Source: Cedecea lapagei (GTDB lineage Bacteria; Pseudomonadota; Gammaproteobacteria; Enterobacterales; Enterobacteriaceae). Taken from it: a stretch of DNA of 64,000 nt. Below, in pieces: positions 31,319 through 40,750 of the stretch (the first letter of the stretch is position 1; the number at the start of each line of letters is the position of its first letter). The notes under the pieces are model-generated. The model ran no database searches, was not told the origin of the DNA, and was given only the letters and a program-made list of their open reading frames with translations. Both the position numbers and the translations under genes were made by a program. The stretch covers positions 2,232,001 to 2,296,000 of the forward strand of contig NZ_LR134201.1 of the NCBI RefSeq assembly GCF_900635955.1, written 5' to 3'.

Positions 31319-32131
31319 ATGGCATTAGATCTGGAGCGTTACTTCAGGCGCATTCACTACCAGGGACCGCGTACCGCAACGATAGAAACTCTGCGTGCGC
31401 TGCACCTGGCGCATACCTGCGCTATTCCGTTTGAGAATCTTGATGTTCTTCTTCGTAGAACAATCCATATCGACGACGACAGCGTTTTCGAAAAGCTGGT
31501 CGTGGGGGGGCGAGGCGGCTGGTGCTTTGAGCAAAATGGCCTGTTTCGTAACGTGCTCGCTGAGCTGGGATTTGAGGTAGAGAATTTAGCGGCTCGTGTA
31601 CTGCTGGCTAATCCCCCGCAAATGCCGGCCAGAACGCATCGCCTCACAAAAGTGCGCATCGACGGGCAGGAGTGGATTGCCGACGTTGGTTTTGGCGGTA
31701 AAACGCTGCCGGAGCCGGTTCGCCTGGTTGAAGAAGAGCTGCAGCAGACTACGCATGGCGTTTACAGTCTGGAAAGAATTGAACATGACTGGCTGCTTAA
31801 ATTCCACGGCAGCGATAAGGTCATTAATCTTTATCGTTTCAATTTAGAGCCTCAGTACCACTCCGATTACGAAGCAGGAAACCACTATGTTTCCACGTGG
31901 CCTGAATCCCATTTCCGTTCTTGCCTGACGCTAAGCCTTTACCTGGCCAATGGAGAGAAGAATACGCTCTACAGCGCAGGGGAAAACGCACCGGTATTTG
32001 ATAACGCTAAACAGGTGTATGAGCTGCTGCAGAAGAACTTCTGCTTGCGCTTGGACCATCCTCGCTATGGCATCAGCCTTGATGAGTTCGCCGCCATGCT
32101 TGAGCGAATTGATGTCATAAAACCTGCCTGA
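31319..32131 (+). CDS. nhoA: Arylamine N-acetyltransferase (NAT/NhoA)
   Basis: From the ATG at 31319 the protein is 270 residues and aligns with enterobacterial NAT/NhoA (281 residues). The catalytic triad falls at the canonical positions Cys69 (GRGGWCFEQNG), His107 (ARTHRL) and Asp122 (WIADVGFGG). It transfers acetyl groups from acetyl-CoA to aromatic amines, hydrazines and N-hydroxyarylamines in the cytoplasm. The ATG at 31283 would add 12 residues not found in the family; the chosen start has AAGGA 11 bases upstream. The gene is divergent from lacI and appears monocistronic. Confidence 0.93.
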   Translation: MALDLERYFRRIHYQGPRTATIETLRALHLAHTCAIPFENLDVLLRRTIHIDDDSVFEKLVVGGRGGWCFEQNGLFRNVLAELGFEVENLAARVLLANPPQMPARTHRLTKVRIDGQEWIADVGFGGKTLPEPVRLVEEELQQTTHGVYSLERIEHDWLLKFHGSDKVINLYRFNLEPQYHSDYEAGNHYVSTWPESHFRSCLTLSLYLANGEKNTLYSAGENAPVFDNAKQVYELLQKNFCLRLDHPRYGISLDEFAAMLERIDVIKPA

Positions 32132-32311
32132 GGCCTTCTCCACAAGCGCCGCAGCTCGTACCAGCGAGCGGCGGCGATCCGCAGCGATCGTAAGTATCCG
32201 CGCCAAAAAGCCAAATTAAATAACACCACTACGCGCGTTGATGGTGGATATATCTTGTTTTAACGCCGATGAAAGGGCGAAAGACGGAATAATCTGAGGA
32301 ATATTCAGAAA

Positions 32312-32340
32312 TTGACATTACTTTGAAAATTTCCTTTATC
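32312..32340 (+). promoter_or_regulatory. Candidate promoter of the 37-residue reading frame
   Basis: A consensus -35 TTGACA (32312-32317) is followed after 17 bases by a poor -10 TTTATC (32335-32340). Transcription would start about 60 bases before the small reading frame. The rest of the 32132-32408 gap holds nothing else I recognise. Confidence 0.35.
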
Positions 32341-32408
32341 AATTTGAGCCTTTTTCTTTTAGCATAGCGGCGGTTCTCATCAGCATGGCGCAGCGGCTTA
32401 CAAACGTT

Positions 32409-32522
32409 ATGAAAAACATCTTTCTGGCAATCGTACTTTCACTTATGGTTATTGGCGCTTTCGCTCACGACCCGCAGCCGGGTACCGGGCTTGATACTAT
32501 CGCCGCAGTTCAGGGCAGGTGA
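32409..32522 (+). CDS. Possible small hydrophobic peptide, 37 residues
   Basis: An ATG at 32409 opens a 37-codon frame ending TGA at 32522. The product begins MKNIFLAIVLSLMVIGAFAH, a charged start plus a hydrophobic stretch that could be a signal peptide or a membrane helix, then a short polar tail ending AAVQGR. I do not recognise it. Support is a TTGACA -35 element upstream and its place in an otherwise empty 417-bp gap; against it is a weak ribosome-binding site. It is convergent with the HD-domain gene. Confidence 0.35.
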   Translation: MKNIFLAIVLSLMVIGAFAHDPQPGTGLDTIAAVQGR

Positions 32523-32548
32523 CGCTAACGCCACCCACCTGAGGTTTT

Positions 32549-33190
32549 TTAGCCAGCCCAGCGGGAAGCGCGAATAATAGTGCAGAAATTCAGCGGCTCG
32601 AACGCTGGCTCCTTATCCCTGATAACATCGGCCTTCACGTTGCCAAACGTGGTGGCAGGTTTGTTTTTAATCCCGTCGTAAAATGCCTGGATAATCTCCT
32701 CTTTAAACGCTGCCGGTCGCGGGTGCTGCTTCACTACCTGTTCACGCTGCTCGTCGCTGAATTTCTCATAATCAATCCCCAGCACATCCATCTCTACGCC
32801 GGCCGTTACCAGGGCAATTTCCGGTGCCATAAACTCAGGAATGCCGGGCGTGGTATGCAGCGCAATCGCCGTCCACACTTTGTCGATCTCTTCCTGCTTC
32901 ACGCCGTACTGGCGCATAAAATCCTGTGCGGCAAAAGCGCCGTCCACTTCAAAACGCCTGTCGCAGCTGCAGTGGTCGTGGGTCAGACCCATATCGTGGA
33001 ACATACAGCCGATGTACAGCAGCTCGTGATCGACCTTCAGCTGGCGGCGCTGCCCGGCAAGTGCGGCCCAGTAGTAAACGCGGCTGGAGTGGTGGAACAG
33101 CAGATCGGACTCGGTGTCTCGTACCAGCTGCGTGGCTTCGCGCGCCATTTTGGTGTCCGGAATAACAATGCCGTTAATTTTTAAGCTCAT
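32549..33190 (-). CDS. HD domain metal-dependent phosphohydrolase-type protein
   Basis: From the ATG at 33190 (GAGGAGAAAGAG ribosome-binding site) the protein is 213 residues. The HD signature is complete: His in LLFHHSSRVYYWAAL near residue 33, the HD pair in YIGCMFHDMGLTHDH near 62-66, and a late Asp-containing segment ALHTTPGIPEF near 110. The form resembles cyanamide hydratase-like and related HD hydrolases of unassigned substrate. Four cysteine/histidine residues in HDHCSCDRRFEVDGA are notable. A GlxA-type regulator is divergent, 113 bp away, and probably controls it. Confidence 0.88.
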   Translation of the reverse strand: MSLKINGIVIPDTKMAREATQLVRDTESDLLFHHSSRVYYWAALAGQRRQLKVDHELLYIGCMFHDMGLTHDHCSCDRRFEVDGAFAAQDFMRQYGVKQEEIDKVWTAIALHTTPGIPEFMAPEIALVTAGVEMDVLGIDYEKFSDEQREQVVKQHPRPAAFKEEIIQAFYDGIKNKPATTFGNVKADVIRDKEPAFEPLNFCTIIRASRWAG

Positions 33191-33303
33191 CTCTTTCTCC
33201 TCACTGGTGTGTTGGAGTAGCATAGGCCACCGTTGAAATGTCTTAAATGATCACTTTGTGACGATTATGGACATCTGCTGCACTTAGCGACCTGGAGAGA
33301 AGA

Positions 33304-34257
33304 ATGGCGCATCAAATCCTTATCCTTGCAGTTCCAGGCGTGCAGCTGCTTGATGTTTCCGGTCCGCTGGACGTTTTTGCCGAGGCTAACCGCGTGCTGC
33401 ATCGAGAGGTTTATTCGCCACGAATTATTGGCCTTGATGCGCCGACGATCGTGGCCTCTTCCGGGGTCAAGCTACTGGCAGACGAGCTGCTTGCAGCAGC
33501 CACTGCCGGCAGGGAGACGACGTTCCTGGTCGCCGGAGCGCCAGATGCCGGAGAAAGAATGCTTAGTGATGAGCAGTGCCAGCAAACGATCGCGCTTTGC
33601 GAGCAGAGCCGCCGATTCGGTTCGGTCTGCACCGGCGCACTTTTACTTGCGCAAACGGGTCTGTTAAACGGCAGGAAAGTGACAACCCACTGGTCTGCTT
33701 CCGCACTTTTAACGGCGCGTTACCCTGACACGGAAGTGACCGCCGACGCGCTGTACGTTATGGATGGCCCGTTACGAACGGCTGCGGGCGTGACCTCAGG
33801 ATTAGATCTTGCCCTGCGGCTGGTGGAAGAGGATCTGGGGCGCGAAGTAGCCCAGGACGTTGCGGCAAATCTGGTGATGTTCTTTAAGCGACCCGTAAAC
33901 CAAAATCACTTTATCCGGGAACAAAAAACTTCGCTCAGCGGGCGAAGCGCGCTCCAGGATCTCCAGCGCTGGACGATAGCCAATATCTCAGAGGTGACAA
34001 CGGTGCAGCAGATGGCCGCGCATATTCACCTCAGCGTACGGCATTTAACGCGATTGTTTCATCATGAACTTCAGGTAACGCCGGGGGAATGGCTTGAGGC
34101 CGAAAAGGTGGCAAGGGCGAGGCAGCTGCTGGAGTCCGGCGAACTGCCGGTGAAGGCGATTGCCGCCGCCAGCGGGTTCTCCGGAGTGGACACGCTGCGG
34201 CGGGCGTTTGTGCGTAGAACAGGCATTACGCCCGCCGCGTACAGGAAGATCTGCTAG
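33304..34257 (+). CDS. GlxA-type AraC family regulator (DJ-1/PfpI plus HTH)
   Basis: The 317-residue protein fuses an N-terminal DJ-1/PfpI-like sensor domain (about 4-170, with the elbow RRFGSVCTGALLLAQTG carrying the cysteine near 104) to a C-terminal AraC-type double helix-turn-helix (about 220-317, TVQQMAAHIHLSVRHLTRLFHHEL and LPVKAIAAASGFSGVDTLRRAFVRRTG). This is the layout of GlxA/FtrA/CdhR regulators. The effector is unknown; the divergent HD hydrolase gene is the likely target. The start has a GGAGAGA ribosome-binding site. The stop lies 3 bases from the betT stop (convergent). Confidence 0.9.
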   Translation: MAHQILILAVPGVQLLDVSGPLDVFAEANRVLHREVYSPRIIGLDAPTIVASSGVKLLADELLAAATAGRETTFLVAGAPDAGERMLSDEQCQQTIALCEQSRRFGSVCTGALLLAQTGLLNGRKVTTHWSASALLTARYPDTEVTADALYVMDGPLRTAAGVTSGLDLALRLVEEDLGREVAQDVAANLVMFFKRPVNQNHFIREQKTSLSGRSALQDLQRWTIANISEVTTVQQMAAHIHLSVRHLTRLFHHELQVTPGEWLEAEKVARARQLLESGELPVKAIAAASGFSGVDTLRRAFVRRTGITPAAYRKIC

Positions 34258-34260
34258 TCG

Positions 34261-36304
34261 TCAGACGTTCGGGAAGGTAATGCTGTTGCCCGGCGCCTCG
34301 CGATGCAGGTGGATAAAGTTCAGGTGACGCTCGTACTGGTCAAGGATATCGATGATCACCTGCTCTTTGCTGTAGTCCATCAGATCGTTGCCCTGGCTGC
34401 CCTCGAGCAGGAAGGTCTCCAGCCGGTAATAGGTCGATTTACCGCTGCGGGCGCGGTAGGTAAAGCCCGGTACCGAATATTTCTGCGGCCAGATCTGGTA
34501 GACAAAGTTTTGCTCGTCGCCCATATGAACCCGCAGCTCAAGGTGCCCCAGTTTTTCATCCGCTAGCGGCGGCTCGATGGAGAGCTCCACCCTGGCGCCA
34601 CGCAGTTCCAGCTCCTGAGAAACCTCCTGCATCGCCGGGTAGCAAATGGTGTCCATCATCTTCTGGGTATAGCGTGTACCCGGGTAGTTCATCAGTCGCG
34701 ACAGGCGCTTTTTCCAGCCCAGACGATCCTGGGCGGTCATCATATATGGCGCAGTGTCACGGCTGGCGCTGACGCGGCGATAATCTTCTATCTTGAGGGA
34801 TTTATACAGCCCGGCCATCACAAAGAAGATAACAAAGCTGAACGGCAGTCCCATAATGACGGTCATGTTCTGCAGCGCGGAAATGCCGTTGGTCATCAGC
34901 ATGCCCATGGTCAGCAGGCCGATAGCAATGGACCAGAAAATACGCAGCCAGTTGGGCGCATCGCTGTTGATGTCCTTCAGCTTAGAGGTGAAGTTCCCCA
35001 GCACCAGCGCGCCGGAGTCCGCCGAGGTGACGTAGAACAGCAGCCCGGTAATGGTGGCCACCGAAGCACTGAAGGTAAAGCCAGGATACTGCGCCAGCAG
35101 GCTGTAGAAGCCGCGCTCAGGATGTGCCATCGCCTCCCGGGCAAAGGTGCCGTCGCCGTGGATGATTTCATACAGCGCGCTATTGCCGAACACCGAAAGC
35201 CACAGCAGGGTAAAGGTAAACGGAATGATAAGCGTGCCCAACACAAACTCACGGATGGTGCGTCCGCGGGAAATACGCGCCAGGAAGAGGCCGACAAACG
35301 GCGACCACGCCACCCACCAGGCCCAGAAGAACAGGGTCCAGTTGTTCATCCATTCCACCGGGCGATCGAAGGCGAAGCTGTTCAGCGTCATGCCCATAAA
35401 GCGGTTGATGTAATCCCCCCACGTTCAGCACCAGCGCGTTCAGCAGGAACTCGGTATTGCCCATAAACAGCACGAACAGGATAAGCCCCAGGGCCAAGGC
35501 CACGTTCAGCTCGGAAAGGATTCGGATGCCTTTATCAACGCCAGAGGTGACAGAAATAGTGGCGATAATCACCGAAAGTACGATCAAGGCCGCTTTGGCG
35601 CCAAGACTGTCAGGGATATCAAACAGTACGTTCAGCCCATAGTTGAGCTGCACGACGCCGATGCCCAGCGTCGTGGCAATCCCGAAGATCGTACCGATGA
35701 CGGCGGCAATATCAACCGTATGGCCAATCGGGCCGTTGATCCTTTTACCAAAAATAGGGTATAGCGCCGAGCGAATCGTCAGCGGCAGGTTATAGCGATA
35801 GCTGAAGTAGCCCAGCGCGATCCCCATCAGGGCATACATCGACCAGCCTGTCAGGCCGTAGTGGAACAGGGTCCAGACCATGGCCTGGCGTGCGGCCTCC
35901 ATGGTTTGTCCGGCCCCTTCCGGCGGCTGCATATATTGCGTGACCGGCTCGGCAACCGAGAAGAACATAAGGTCGATGCCTATCCCGGCGGCAAACAGCA
36001 TCGCGGCCCAGCTCAGTACGCTGAACTCGGGTTTGGACTGCTCCGGGCCGAGCTTGATGGAGCCAAAGCGGGAGCAGGCGATAAAGATCACAAACACGAT
36101 GTAGAGCGTAGCCGCAAGCAGGTAATACCAGCCGAAGCGGGAGGAGACCCAGCTTAGCGCGTGGCCGATCAGTCTGGCGGAGAGATCGCTGTAAAAAATG
36201 GTCATCAGGGAAAATAACAAAATCAGCCCGGCGGAGGTATAGAACACCACCGGGTTGATTTTGTCTTTTTCGCTGGAAGCAGGAGCAGTAACGGGCTTCG
36301 TCAT
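34261..36304 (-). pseudogene. betT: Choline transporter BetT, reading frame broken by one extra G
   Basis: The gene encodes a BCCT-family choline/proton symporter (E. coli BetT 677 residues). Codons from 36304 read normally to about residue 295 (FLLNALVLNVG); then a six-G run (C6 at 35415-35420 on the plus strand) shifts the frame. The next frame continues from the equivalent of YINRFMGMTLNSFAFDRPVEWMN to the natural C-terminus FIHLHREAPGNSITFPNV at 34261. Removing one G restores a single full-length protein with 12 helices and the cytosolic osmosensing tail. It is divergent from betIBA as in E. coli. The uniform type of the three nearby lesions points to sequence error rather than real decay. 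Confidence 0.9.
35415..35420. other. Frameshift site in betT (C6 run)
   Basis: On the coding strand the run is G6 where the conserved reading requires G5 (Val-Gly-Asp-Tyr-Ile-Asn). This single extra base accounts for the whole disruption. Confidence 0.85.
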
Positions 36305-36506
36305 CGATTACCTCTGGTTAAGTAACGGTGACTACTCATATGAGCAGTTAAGTTTATCTTCTGAATGCAGGTGAAATTGTTTTTTAACAAATCCATAATG
36401 ATTATTGGGTTTTTAAAAAGTTCTTATGACTAATTTATTGAAATAAATCAATTAAACCTCGCCTTGTTAATGTGTCAGTTACGAATAATACGTTGTTTTC
36501 TCGCCT

Positions 36507-36535
36507 TTGCGTAACAATTAATACACATTTTATAT
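36507..36535 (+). promoter_or_regulatory. Predicted betIBA promoter
   Basis: TTGCGT (36507-36512) and TTATAT (36530-36535) are spaced by 17 bases (TATATT with 18 is an alternative). The start of transcription would lie inside or next to the BetI palindrome, and about 50 bases before betI. Confidence 0.55.
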
Positions 36536-36547
36536 TGAACGTTCAAT
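36534..36547. promoter_or_regulatory. BetI operator
   Basis: ATTGAACGTTCAAT is a perfect 14-bp palindrome between the divergent betT and betIBA units and overlaps the -10 region. It matches the palindromic type recognised by BetI, which represses in the absence of choline. Confidence 0.8.
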
Positions 36548-36595
36548 CAATAAAAGCTTAAATAGATAATCATAACTGATGAATGGAGTGAGACG

Positions 36596-37189
36596 ATGCC
36601 GAAGAAAGGGATGCAGCCGATACGGCGGCGGCAGCTGATTGACGCCACCCTGAACGCCATAAATGAAGTGGGGATGCACGATGCAACGGTGGCGCAAATC
36701 GCCCGTCGGGCCGGAGTTTCAACCGGCATCATCAGCCATTACTTCCAGGATAAGAACGGCCTGCTGGAAGCCACCATGCGCGACGTAACAACCCAGCTTC
36801 GCGATGCCGTCGTGGGCCGATTAAAAGCTTTGCCGGGGGCTTCAGCCTCCCGGAGGCTGAGCGCGATCGTTGAGGGAAACTTTGATGACACCCAGACGCA
36901 CAGCGCAGCAATGAAGGCGTGGCTGGCCTTCTGGGCCAGCAGCATGCATCAGCCGATGCTGTACCGCCTGCAGCAGGTCAGCAGCCGCCGTCTGCTGTCG
37001 ACGCTCACCGCCGAATTCAGGCGCGAGCTGCCAAAACAGGAAGCCAGGCTTGCGGGCTATGGCCTGGCGGCTCTGATAGACGGCCTGTGGTTACGAGCGG
37101 CCTTAAGCGGCAAACCCTTCGACCGCGAAGCGGCGAGCGTGCTGACCACGCAATTTATCAGCCAGCATCTTGCTGCGGTGAAAACGTAA
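36596..37189 (+). CDS. betI: TetR family choline-responsive repressor (BetI)
   Basis: The 197-residue protein is collinear with E. coli BetI (195 residues). The helix-turn-helix VAQIARRAGVSTGIISHYFQDK is at about 30-52, and the C-terminal domain that senses choline includes WLAFWASSMHQPMLYRLQQVSSRRL and GLAALIDGLWLRAAL. BetI binds between betT and betI and represses both units until choline is present. It is the first gene of betIBA; betB follows after 17 bases. The ATG has a GGAGTGAGACG ribosome-binding site. Confidence 0.95.
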   Translation: MPKKGMQPIRRRQLIDATLNAINEVGMHDATVAQIARRAGVSTGIISHYFQDKNGLLEATMRDVTTQLRDAVVGRLKALPGASASRRLSAIVEGNFDDTQTHSAAMKAWLAFWASSMHQPMLYRLQQVSSRRLLSTLTAEFRRELPKQEARLAGYGLAALIDGLWLRAALSGKPFDREAASVLTTQFISQHLAAVKT

Positions 37190-37206
37190 TTTAGCGAGGA
37201 GGAAAC

Positions 37207-38681
37207 ATGTCCCGATTTGGTGAACAACAGCTTTACATTAACGGAAATTATGTAGCCGCCCGAAGCGGTAAAACTTTCGAGACCATCAACCCGGCGAACG
37301 GCGAAGTCCTGGCCACGGTGCATGCCGCCGGTCGTGAAGATGTCGACCGTGCCGTAGACGCGGCAAAAAAAGGGCAAAAAGAGTGGGCTGCTAAAACGCC
37401 AGTTGAACGCTCGCGCATTTTGCGTCGTGCGGTGGATATTCTTCGCGAGCGCAACGATGAGCTGGCCGAGCTGGAAACGCTCGACACCGGCAAAGCCTTC
37501 AGCGAAACCTCAAGCGTGGACATCGTAACCGGTGCTGACGTGCTGGAGTACTACGCAGGGCTGACAACGACCCTCGAAGGGCAGCAGATCCCGCTGCGGG
37601 ACAGCTCGTTTGTCTACACTCGCCGTGAGCCTCTTGGCGTGGTGGCCGGGATCGGCGCGTGGAACTACCCGATTCAGATTGCGCTCTGGAAATCTGCGCC
37701 CGCGCTGGCTGCCGGCAATGCGATGATCTTTAAACCAAGCGAAGTGACGCCGCTAACGGCGCTCAAGCTGGCGGAAATCTACACCGAGGCTGGCCTGCCG
37801 GACGGGGTGTTTAACGTGCTGCCCGGAATCGGGGCGGAGACAGGCCAACTGCTGACTGAACACTCCGGTATCGCCAAAATTTCCTTCACCGGCGGCGTAG
37901 CCAGCGGCAAAAAAGTGATGGCTAACGCCGCAGGCTCGACGCTGAAACAGGTGACGATGGAGCTGGGTGGGAAATCTCCGCTGGTTATTTTCGACGATGC
38001 CGATCTCAATCTGGCAGCGGATATCGCGATGATGGCTAACTTCTACAGCTCGGGGCCAGGTCTGCACCAACGGAACACGCGTATTTATCCCCCGCTGCGC
38101 TTAAGGCAGAGTTTGAGCAAAAAATTGTTGAACGCGTAGCCCGTATTCGTGCCGGTGACGTGATGGATCCGCAAACCAACTTTGGCCCATTGGTCAGCTT
38201 CCCGCATCGTGAAAACGTGCTGCGCTATATCGAATCCGGACGCGAAGAGGGCGCTACGCTGTTGTGTGGCGGCGATAAACTGCGCGGTAAAGATTTTGAT
38301 AACGGAGCCTGGGTCGCACCAACGGTATTCACCGACTGCCGGGATGAGATGAAAATCGTCCGCGAAGAGATCTTCGGACCGGTGATGTCGATCCTGAGCT
38401 ACGACAGCGAAGAAGAGGTGATTCGCCGTGCTAATAACACGGATTTCGGCCTGGCAGCCGGCGTGGTCACCAACGATTTAACTCGCGCGCACCGCGTTAT
38501 TCATCAGCTTGAAGCCGGTATTTGCTGGATTAACACCTGGGGTGAATCCGCTGCCGAAATGCCTGTCGGCGGTTATAAGCACTCCGGCGTTGGCCGTGAG
38601 AATGGCCTGATGACCCTTCAAAGCTATACGCAGGTTAAGTCAATCCAACTGGAGATGGGCAACTATCAGTCAATCTTTTAA
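37207..38681 (+). pseudogene. betB: Betaine aldehyde dehydrogenase BetB, reading frame broken by one extra G
   Basis: This is the NAD-dependent aldehyde dehydrogenase that makes glycine betaine from betaine aldehyde (about 490 residues intact). The first frame reads to 38139 and contains the Rossmann motif FTGGVASGKKV and the general base in VTMELGGKSPL. The frame then shifts at a G4 run (38052-38055) that should be G3, directly before the codons for the catalytic Cys (expected GQVCTNGTR). The second frame carries the rest to EMGNYQSIF. As given, no product contains both the cofactor site and the catalytic Cys. Deleting one G restores it, so a sequencing error is likely. Confidence 0.9.
38052..38055. 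other. Frameshift site in betB (G4 run)
   Basis: The run follows AGCTC and precedes CCAGGTCTGC; with three G the translation becomes Ser-Ser-Gly-Gln-Val-Cys, the conserved aldehyde dehydrogenase active-site sequence. Confidence 0.85.
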
Positions 38682-38700
38682 CCCTACCTGAGGAGGATGA

Positions 38701-40386
38701 ATGGAATTTGATTACATCATTATTGGCGCTGGATCCGCAGGTAATGTTTTAGCTGCACGTTTAACGGAAGATCCGCAGACCACCGTTCTGCTGTTAGAGG
38801 CCGGTGGCCCGGATTACCGCTTTGATTTTCGAACTCAAATGCCCGCGGCACTGGCTTTCCCGCTGCAGGGCAAACGCTATAACTGGGCTTATGAAACTGA
38901 CCCTGAGCCGTTTATGAATAACCGCCGTATGGAGTGCGGACGCGGCAAAGGGCTGGGTGGCTCATCGCTGATCAACGGCATGTGCTACATACGCGGTAAT
39001 GCGATGGATCTCGACAACTGGGCGACAATGCCAGGGCTGGAGAACTGGAGCTACCTCGATTGCCTGCCGTACTACCGCAAAGCGGAAACCCGTGATATTG
39101 GGCCTAATGACTATCACGGTGGCGAAGGCCCGGTATCCGTCACTACGCCAAAGCCGGGTAATAATCCTCTGTTCCACGCGATGATTGAGGCGGGCGTTGA
39201 GGCCGGCTACCCGCGCACGGACGATTTAAATGGCTATCAGCAGGAAGGCTTCGGCCCGATGGACCGAACTGTCACGCCAAAAGGCCGCCGCGCCAGCACC
39301 GCCCGTGGTTATCTCGACGAGGCAAAGAAGCGTGAAAACCTGACTATCGTTACGCACGCTACCACCGACCGCATTCTTTTTGATAATTTACGCGCGGTTG
39401 GCGTGGAGTATCTGGTGAACGACAGCACGGTGCACTCCGTGGCGAAGGCACGCAAAGAAGTTCTGCTCAGCGCGGGTGCAATTGCTTCCCCGCAGATTCT
39501 GCAGCGTTCCGGCGTCGGTGATGCTGCGTTCCTGGCAAGCCTTGAGATCCCGGTGGTTCACGATCTGCCGGGCGTGGGTGAAAACCTTCAGGATCACCTG
39601 GAAATGTACCTGCAGTATGAGTGCAAAGAGCCGGTGTCGCTTTACCCGGCGCTGCAATGGTACAACCAGCCAAAAATCGGCGCGGAATGGCTGTTTAACG
39701 GCACCGGAGTAGGCGCGAGCAATCAGTTTGAAGCGGGCGGCTTTATCCGCAGCCGCGAAGAATTCAGCTGGCCGAACATTCAGTACCACTTCCTGCCGGT
39801 GGCAATTAACTACAACGGCTCGAACGCGGTGAAAGAGCATGGCTTCCAGTGCCACGTAGGTTCTATGCGTTCTCCAAGTCGTGGCCGCGTGAAGCTGAAA
39901 TCACGTGACCCGCATGAGCATCCAGGCATTCTGTTCAACTATATGTCTCACGAACAGGACTGGCAGGAGTTCCGCGACGCCATTCGTATTACCCGCGAGA
40001 TCATGCAGCAGCCGGCGTTAGATAAATACCGTGGGCGCGAAATCAGTCCGGGTATTGATTGCCAGACGGACGAACAGCTGGACGAGTTCGTGCGTAATCA
40101 TGCCGAAACCGCTTTCCACCCGTGCGGCAGCTGTAAGATGGGGCACGATGAAATGGCCGTGGTGGACGAGCAGGGCCGGGTACATGGCCTTCAGGGGCTG
40201 CGGGTGGTGGATGCATCCATTATGCCGCAAATCATCACCGGCAACCTGAATGCGACCACCATTATGATTGGCGAAAAGATTGCCGATGCCATTCGCGGCA
40301 AAACCCCGCTGCCGCGCAGCAACGCCGACTATTATAAAGCAGGAGAGACGCCGGTACGGAAAGAGCCGGTGCGAAAAATCCAGTAA
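38701..40386 (+). CDS. betA: Choline dehydrogenase (BetA)
   Basis: The 561-residue GMC-family flavoprotein starts MEFDYIIIGAGSAGNVLAARL (FAD-binding motif) and carries both GMC signatures: GRGKGLGGSSLINGMCYIRGN near 80-100 and GAIASPQILQRSGVG near 260-275. The catalytic His lies in TAFHPCGSCKMG near 470. It oxidises choline to betaine aldehyde at the membrane and can oxidise the aldehyde further. It is intact and ends betIBA; the start follows the betB stop by 19 bases with a GAGGAGG ribosome-binding site. With betB broken as written, the pathway would rely on BetA for the second step. Confidence 0.96.
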   Translation: MEFDYIIIGAGSAGNVLAARLTEDPQTTVLLLEAGGPDYRFDFRTQMPAALAFPLQGKRYNWAYETDPEPFMNNRRMECGRGKGLGGSSLINGMCYIRGNAMDLDNWATMPGLENWSYLDCLPYYRKAETRDIGPNDYHGGEGPVSVTTPKPGNNPLFHAMIEAGVEAGYPRTDDLNGYQQEGFGPMDRTVTPKGRRASTARGYLDEAKKRENLTIVTHATTDRILFDNLRAVGVEYLVNDSTVHSVAKARKEVLLSAGAIASPQILQRSGVGDAAFLASLEIPVVHDLPGVGENLQDHLEMYLQYECKEPVSLYPALQWYNQPKIGAEWLFNGTGVGASNQFEAGGFIRSREEFSWPNIQYHFLPVAINYNGSNAVKEHGFQCHVGSMRSPSRGRVKLKSRDPHEHPGILFNYMSHEQDWQEFRDAIRITREIMQQPALDKYRGREISPGIDCQTDEQLDEFVRNHAETAFHPCGSCKMGHDEMAVVDEQGRVHGLQGLRVVDASIMPQIITGNLNATTIMIGEKIADAIRGKTPLPRSNADYYKAGETPVRKEPVRKIQ

Positions 40387-40394
40387 CGATTAAT

Positions 40395-40420
40395 GGCCAG
40401 CTTTGCTGGCCTTTCTTTTT
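40395..40420 (+). terminator. Terminator of betIBA
   Basis: GGCCAGC, loop TTT and GCTGGCC form a perfect 7-bp stem 9 bases after the betA stop, followed by TTTCTTTTT. Confidence 0.9.
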
Positions 40421-40436
40421 GCTGGCCTTTCTTTTA
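40405..40436. repeat. Tandem duplication of the terminator 3' half
   Basis: GCTGGCCTTTCTTTTT (40405-40420) is followed immediately by GCTGGCCTTTCTTTTA (40421-40436), 15 of 16 identical. The right arm and U-tract are thus repeated, giving a second possible pairing partner for the left arm. Confidence 0.75.
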
Positions 40437-40504
40437 TCCGGCGCTTGCCTGAGCCCCTTGTGAAGCAGTAAAACTACTGCTCAACAACAAAAAGGAGAAT
40501 CACC

Positions 40505-40735
40505 GTGCCGCATATCGAAATTAAATGTTTCCCTCGTGACCTTAGCGATGAGCAGAAGCAGACCATCGCCAGTGAGATGTGCGACGTGCTGAAAAAGCAC
40601 TTCGGCTCTAAGGACGAGTCGCTGTCCGTGGCGCTGAAGATGATTGAGCAGTCACGCTGGAAAGAAGAGGTCTGGGACACGCAGCTCGCCCCAGAGATGG
40701 ACGAGCTAATTAAGAAGCCCGGCTATGCCCTCTAA
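40505..40735 (+). CDS. pptA: Tautomerase PptA (4-oxalocrotonate tautomerase family)
   Basis: The 76-residue protein starts MPHIEIKCFPRDL; the N-terminal proline after Met removal is the catalytic base of the tautomerase superfamily. The sequence ends APEMDELIKKPGYAL, matching E. coli PptA/YdcE (77 residues), a phenylpyruvate tautomerase. The GTG-free ATG follows AAAAAGGAGAAT, a strong ribosome-binding site, and the gene stands alone between the betIBA terminator and a convergent kinase-like gene. Physiological substrate is not known. Confidence 0.9.
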   Translation: MPHIEIKCFPRDLSDEQKQTIASEMCDVLKKHFGSKDESLSVALKMIEQSRWKEEVWDTQLAPEMDELIKKPGYAL

Positions 40736-40750
40736 GGTGACAACGTCACT

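Noticed and set aside
35249..38681. Reading betT and betB as truly inactivated genes or programmed frameshifts
   Set aside because: No slippery-site/stem-loop arrangement is visible and betI, betA and the operator are intact; one-base homopolymer error is simpler. The features are still marked as broken as written.
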